Of a stretch of DNA of 34,339 bases, positions 32,303 to 34,339 are shown piece after piece. The stretch spans positions 1 to 34,339 of the forward strand of contig NZ_JAIBNX010000084.1 of assembly GCF_026130045.1 (NCBI RefSeq). The letters are read 5' to 3'. The notes below the pieces were generated by a model. It ran no database searches. It saw only the letters and a program-made list of their open reading frames with translations, and was not told the DNA's origin. The translations under genes were made by a program, and so were the position numbers. How positions within the stretch are numbered: position 1 is the first letter of the stretch; each line of letters starts with the position of its first letter. Origin of the DNA: Micromonospora sp. CPCC 205371. Lineage in GTDB: Bacteria > Actinomycetota > Actinomycetes > Mycobacteriales > Micromonosporaceae.

Positions 32303-34315
32303 ATGCGGCTGCGAAGACTGACGGTGGTGGCGACGGGGGCGGTGGGCCTGTTCGGGTCCGCCGCCGTCGCGGTAACTCCAGCCGAGGCGGCCAGCTACGC
32401 GGGCGCCTTCAAACCGGTGGACCCGCAAGACTGGCAGAACCCCGACGACATGACCTGGGACGACTACACGCCGGTGCCGGGGCGCGACTGGAACGACCCG
32501 ACGGTGCGCGGCTCGGTGCGAAACTTCAAGATCGCTCTAGTGCTGGTGGACTACCCCGACCAGCCGTTCGTGGTGACCCAGCCGGCGGGTTCCACCATCT
32601 TCGGCAACCCGCAGCCCAGCGCCGCGAACATCCCCAACGACCAGGTGGCCAAGCACTACACCGATCTGCTCAACACACCGAACGCGCTCAACCACGGGCG
32701 CACCCTCCACGACTACTGGATGGAGGACTCGGGCGGCCGGTACGGCGTCGAGCTCACCGGGTTCGGCCCGTACACGCTGCCGAACAAGTCGTACCACTAT
32801 GGAATCACCAACGACATGAACCCGGGCATGTGCCCGACCGGCGAGACCTGCAACCGGAACATCCGCACCGACGCGCTCGCCGCCTGGCGCGCCGCCGTCG
32901 GGCAGGACGTCATCGACCAGTACGAGCAGATCTTCTACCTCGGTGCGGGCCAGGACGAGTCGTCGACCTGGCAGGAGTTCGGGATGATGAAGTTCAACGC
33001 CAAGGAGGACGTGCCCGACGCCTGGGGACCGCCCGACCCGGCGATGAACAACTGGTCGCGTACCCGGTACGTGGAGTGGACGTCGTGGCAGTCGGCGGCC
33101 AGCATCTGGCCCAACGCCAGCGGCAACTCGTCCACGCAGGCCGAGAGCTCCGGCATGAGCGTGTACGCACACGAGCTGAGCCACCTGCTCGGCATCGGCG
33201 ACAACTACAACAACCCGTACGCGGTACCGGTGCGCCGCGCGTACTCGGGCATCTGGGGGATGCTGTCGCGCGGCACGTTCAACGGCCCCGGCGGCCCGCA
33301 CACCCGGTGGAAGATCCCAGCGGTCGAGGGCGGCTCGCTGGGCGCCCAGCACATGCTGCGCGACAAGATGAAAATCGGGCTGGTCGCTCCGGACGACGTG
33401 CTCAAGGTGTCACGGGAGGCGCTGGCCAGTTCCGGTCTGGTGGTGGCCACGGTCACCGCGCGGTCGGCGTACACGGGGGAGGGGTTGGCCGGCGTCAACG
33501 TCGCGATGAACCAGGACCGCTCGCCCGCCTGCACGGTCGCGGCCGATCCGCTGTGCGACGGCGGCAACTACAACAACTACACCGTCGAGGTGGTCGACCG
33601 GGTCGGCGCGGACTCGTTCACACCGGACCGTGGCGTGCTGCTCAGCAAGACGAAGAACGCGGACAGCGCGCCGTTCGTATGGGTCGTCGACGCGCACCCC
33701 GAAGACATCAACATGGTCGACTACCGCAAGCCAGACGGCACCCCGGTGATGATCACCATGGGCGATTACCGGCAGCTGTCCGACGCGCTCTTCCACTCGG
33801 GCACCGACTCGGGCAGCGACTACGAGTACGTCGACGAGGCGAATGGGCTGCACTTCTACGTGCTCAACGCGGCCCACGACGACGCCGGCATCCTGCGGTA
33901 CACGGTGGCGATCCGGCCGCTCGACCGCAGCGCCGACCCGCAGACCCGCGGCCTCAAGCTGTCGGCGGGCGAAGTGACCGCCGGCCGTCCGACCCGCAAC
34001 GGCGCCACGTGCACGTTCGAGCTGGCCAACACCGGCCAGTTCTGGGGGATGGGCGCGGTGCCGCACCCGACCGACGTCTCCACACACGTCAAGGCAGACG
34101 TGTACCGGCTGTCGGCCGAGGTGGCCGGCAAGGGGTACCGGGCATGGCTGCCGCACGAAATCACCACGGCGCGGTTCGGCCAGAGCACGAAGGTCCACGT
34201 ATCCGTCGGGGCGACCGCCGACGCGGCCGGCACCGGTTTCGTAAAGCTCACCGCCACGTCGGAGAGCGACCCGACCAAGACCATGACCCGGCAGTGCCGG
34301 GTCGAGAAGGGCTGA
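32303..34315 (+). CDS. Secreted M6-family metalloprotease (immune inhibitor A-like)
   Basis: A 670-residue exported zinc protease. The signal peptide (MRLRRLTVVATGAVGLFGSA, cleaved near residue 30 after PAEAA) follows a GAAAGG box. The M6 catalytic domain has ALVLVDYPDQPF, a LHDYWMEDSGGRYGVELTG segment and the zinc motif HELSHLLGIGD (residues 290-300, HExxHxxGxxD). The C-terminal third (about 430-670) is beta-rich with several Cys pairs and may bind substrate or sugars. M6 enzymes degrade extracellular proteins. The gene follows the epimerase after 21 bp. Its protein-degrading role could yield hydroxyproline, but that link is inference. Confidence 0.93.
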   Translation: MRLRRLTVVATGAVGLFGSAAVAVTPAEAASYAGAFKPVDPQDWQNPDDMTWDDYTPVPGRDWNDPTVRGSVRNFKIALVLVDYPDQPFVVTQPAGSTIFGNPQPSAANIPNDQVAKHYTDLLNTPNALNHGRTLHDYWMEDSGGRYGVELTGFGPYTLPNKSYHYGITNDMNPGMCPTGETCNRNIRTDALAAWRAAVGQDVIDQYEQIFYLGAGQDESSTWQEFGMMKFNAKEDVPDAWGPPDPAMNNWSRTRYVEWTSWQSAASIWPNASGNSSTQAESSGMSVYAHELSHLLGIGDNYNNPYAVPVRRAYSGIWGMLSRGTFNGPGGPHTRWKIPAVEGGSLGAQHMLRDKMKIGLVAPDDVLKVSREALASSGLVVATVTARSAYTGEGLAGVNVAMNQDRSPACTVAADPLCDGGNYNNYTVEVVDRVGADSFTPDRGVLLSKTKNADSAPFVWVVDAHPEDINMVDYRKPDGTPVMITMGDYRQLSDALFHSGTDSGSDYEYVDEANGLHFYVLNAAHDDAGILRYTVAIRPLDRSADPQTRGLKLSAGEVTAGRPTRNGATCTFELANTGQFWGMGAVPHPTDVSTHVKADVYRLSAEVAGKGYRAWLPHEITTARFGQSTKVHVSVGATADAAGTGFVKLTATSESDPTKTMTRQCRVEKG

Positions 34316-34320
34316 AAATA

Positions 34321-34334
34321 CCCGGCGCCCCGGG
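34321..34334 (+). terminator. Possible terminator hairpin after the metalloprotease gene
   Basis: CCCGG (34321-34325) and CCGGG (34330-34334) form a small stem six bases after the stop codon, preceded by AAATA. The window ends at 34339, so the full structure cannot be judged. Confidence 0.35.
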
Positions 34335-34339
34335 ACGCC

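Overview
This is a very GC-rich (about 70% by eye) stretch of an actinobacterial chromosome. Dense ATGA/GTGA/TGATG start-stop overlaps, GTG and TTG starts, leaderless-looking promoters, a PucR-type regulator, an actinobacterial-type IdsA prenyl synthase and a RbsABC-like sugar operon point to a soil or plant-associated actinomycete. My best guess is Micromonosporaceae, but genus level is not supported. I see no rRNA, tRNA, CRISPR array, transposase or phage gene. No stretch over 300 bases lacks a gene.

Layout. (1) 1-5273: end of a ROK-family gene, then a translation-coupled ribose-type ABC importer (two-domain ATPase, permease, Tat/lipoprotein-type binding protein) and a Gfo/Idh/MocA oxidoreductase, i.e. 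uptake and oxidation of a sugar or cyclitol. (2) 5468-8761: a secreted ThuA / glucose-sorbosone dehydrogenase / PKD / CBM6-like protein. (3) 8950-16983: a tightly overlapping operon: myo-inositol-phosphate synthase, UbiA prenyltransferase (EboC-like), sugar-phosphate isomerase, EboA, TatD hydrolase (EboB-like), EboE, EboF-like phosphodiesterase, then a geranylgeranyl-type polyprenyl diphosphate synthase. This is an ebo-type metabolite-export cluster in which an inositol-phosphate synthase stands where other ebo clusters have a dehydroquinate-synthase-like cyclase. I infer that it builds and exports a prenylated cyclitol. (4) 17058-23024: a polysaccharide locus: GT4 glycosyltransferase, O-antigen polymerase/ligase-like protein, Wzz-like co-polymerase, Wzx-like flippase and sulfotransferase, suggesting a sulfated exopolysaccharide. 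(5) 23030-25169: a lipoprotein gene and a divergent membrane protein, both of unknown function. (6) 25162-32281: a PucR-type regulator divergent from a hydroxyproline-type catabolic set (D-amino-acid-dehydrogenase-like flavoprotein, Fe-S/FAD subunit, 4-hydroxyproline epimerase) that is interrupted by an MmpL transporter gene. (7) 32303-34315: a secreted M6 (immune inhibitor A-like) metalloprotease.

Structures beyond the genes. A repeat of about 115-124 bp occurs twice, immediately upstream of the oxidoreductase (4083) and of the polyprenyl synthase (15922). Each copy ends in the Shine-Dalgarno sequence and start codon of its gene and carries an upstream arm complementary to that Shine-Dalgarno, so the two distant genes may share a translational switch. 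A perfect 22-bp inverted repeat lies inside the 3' end of the sugar isomerase gene and encodes its C-terminal tail. Two genes share an identical TAACGT-N6-ATG leaderless promoter arrangement.
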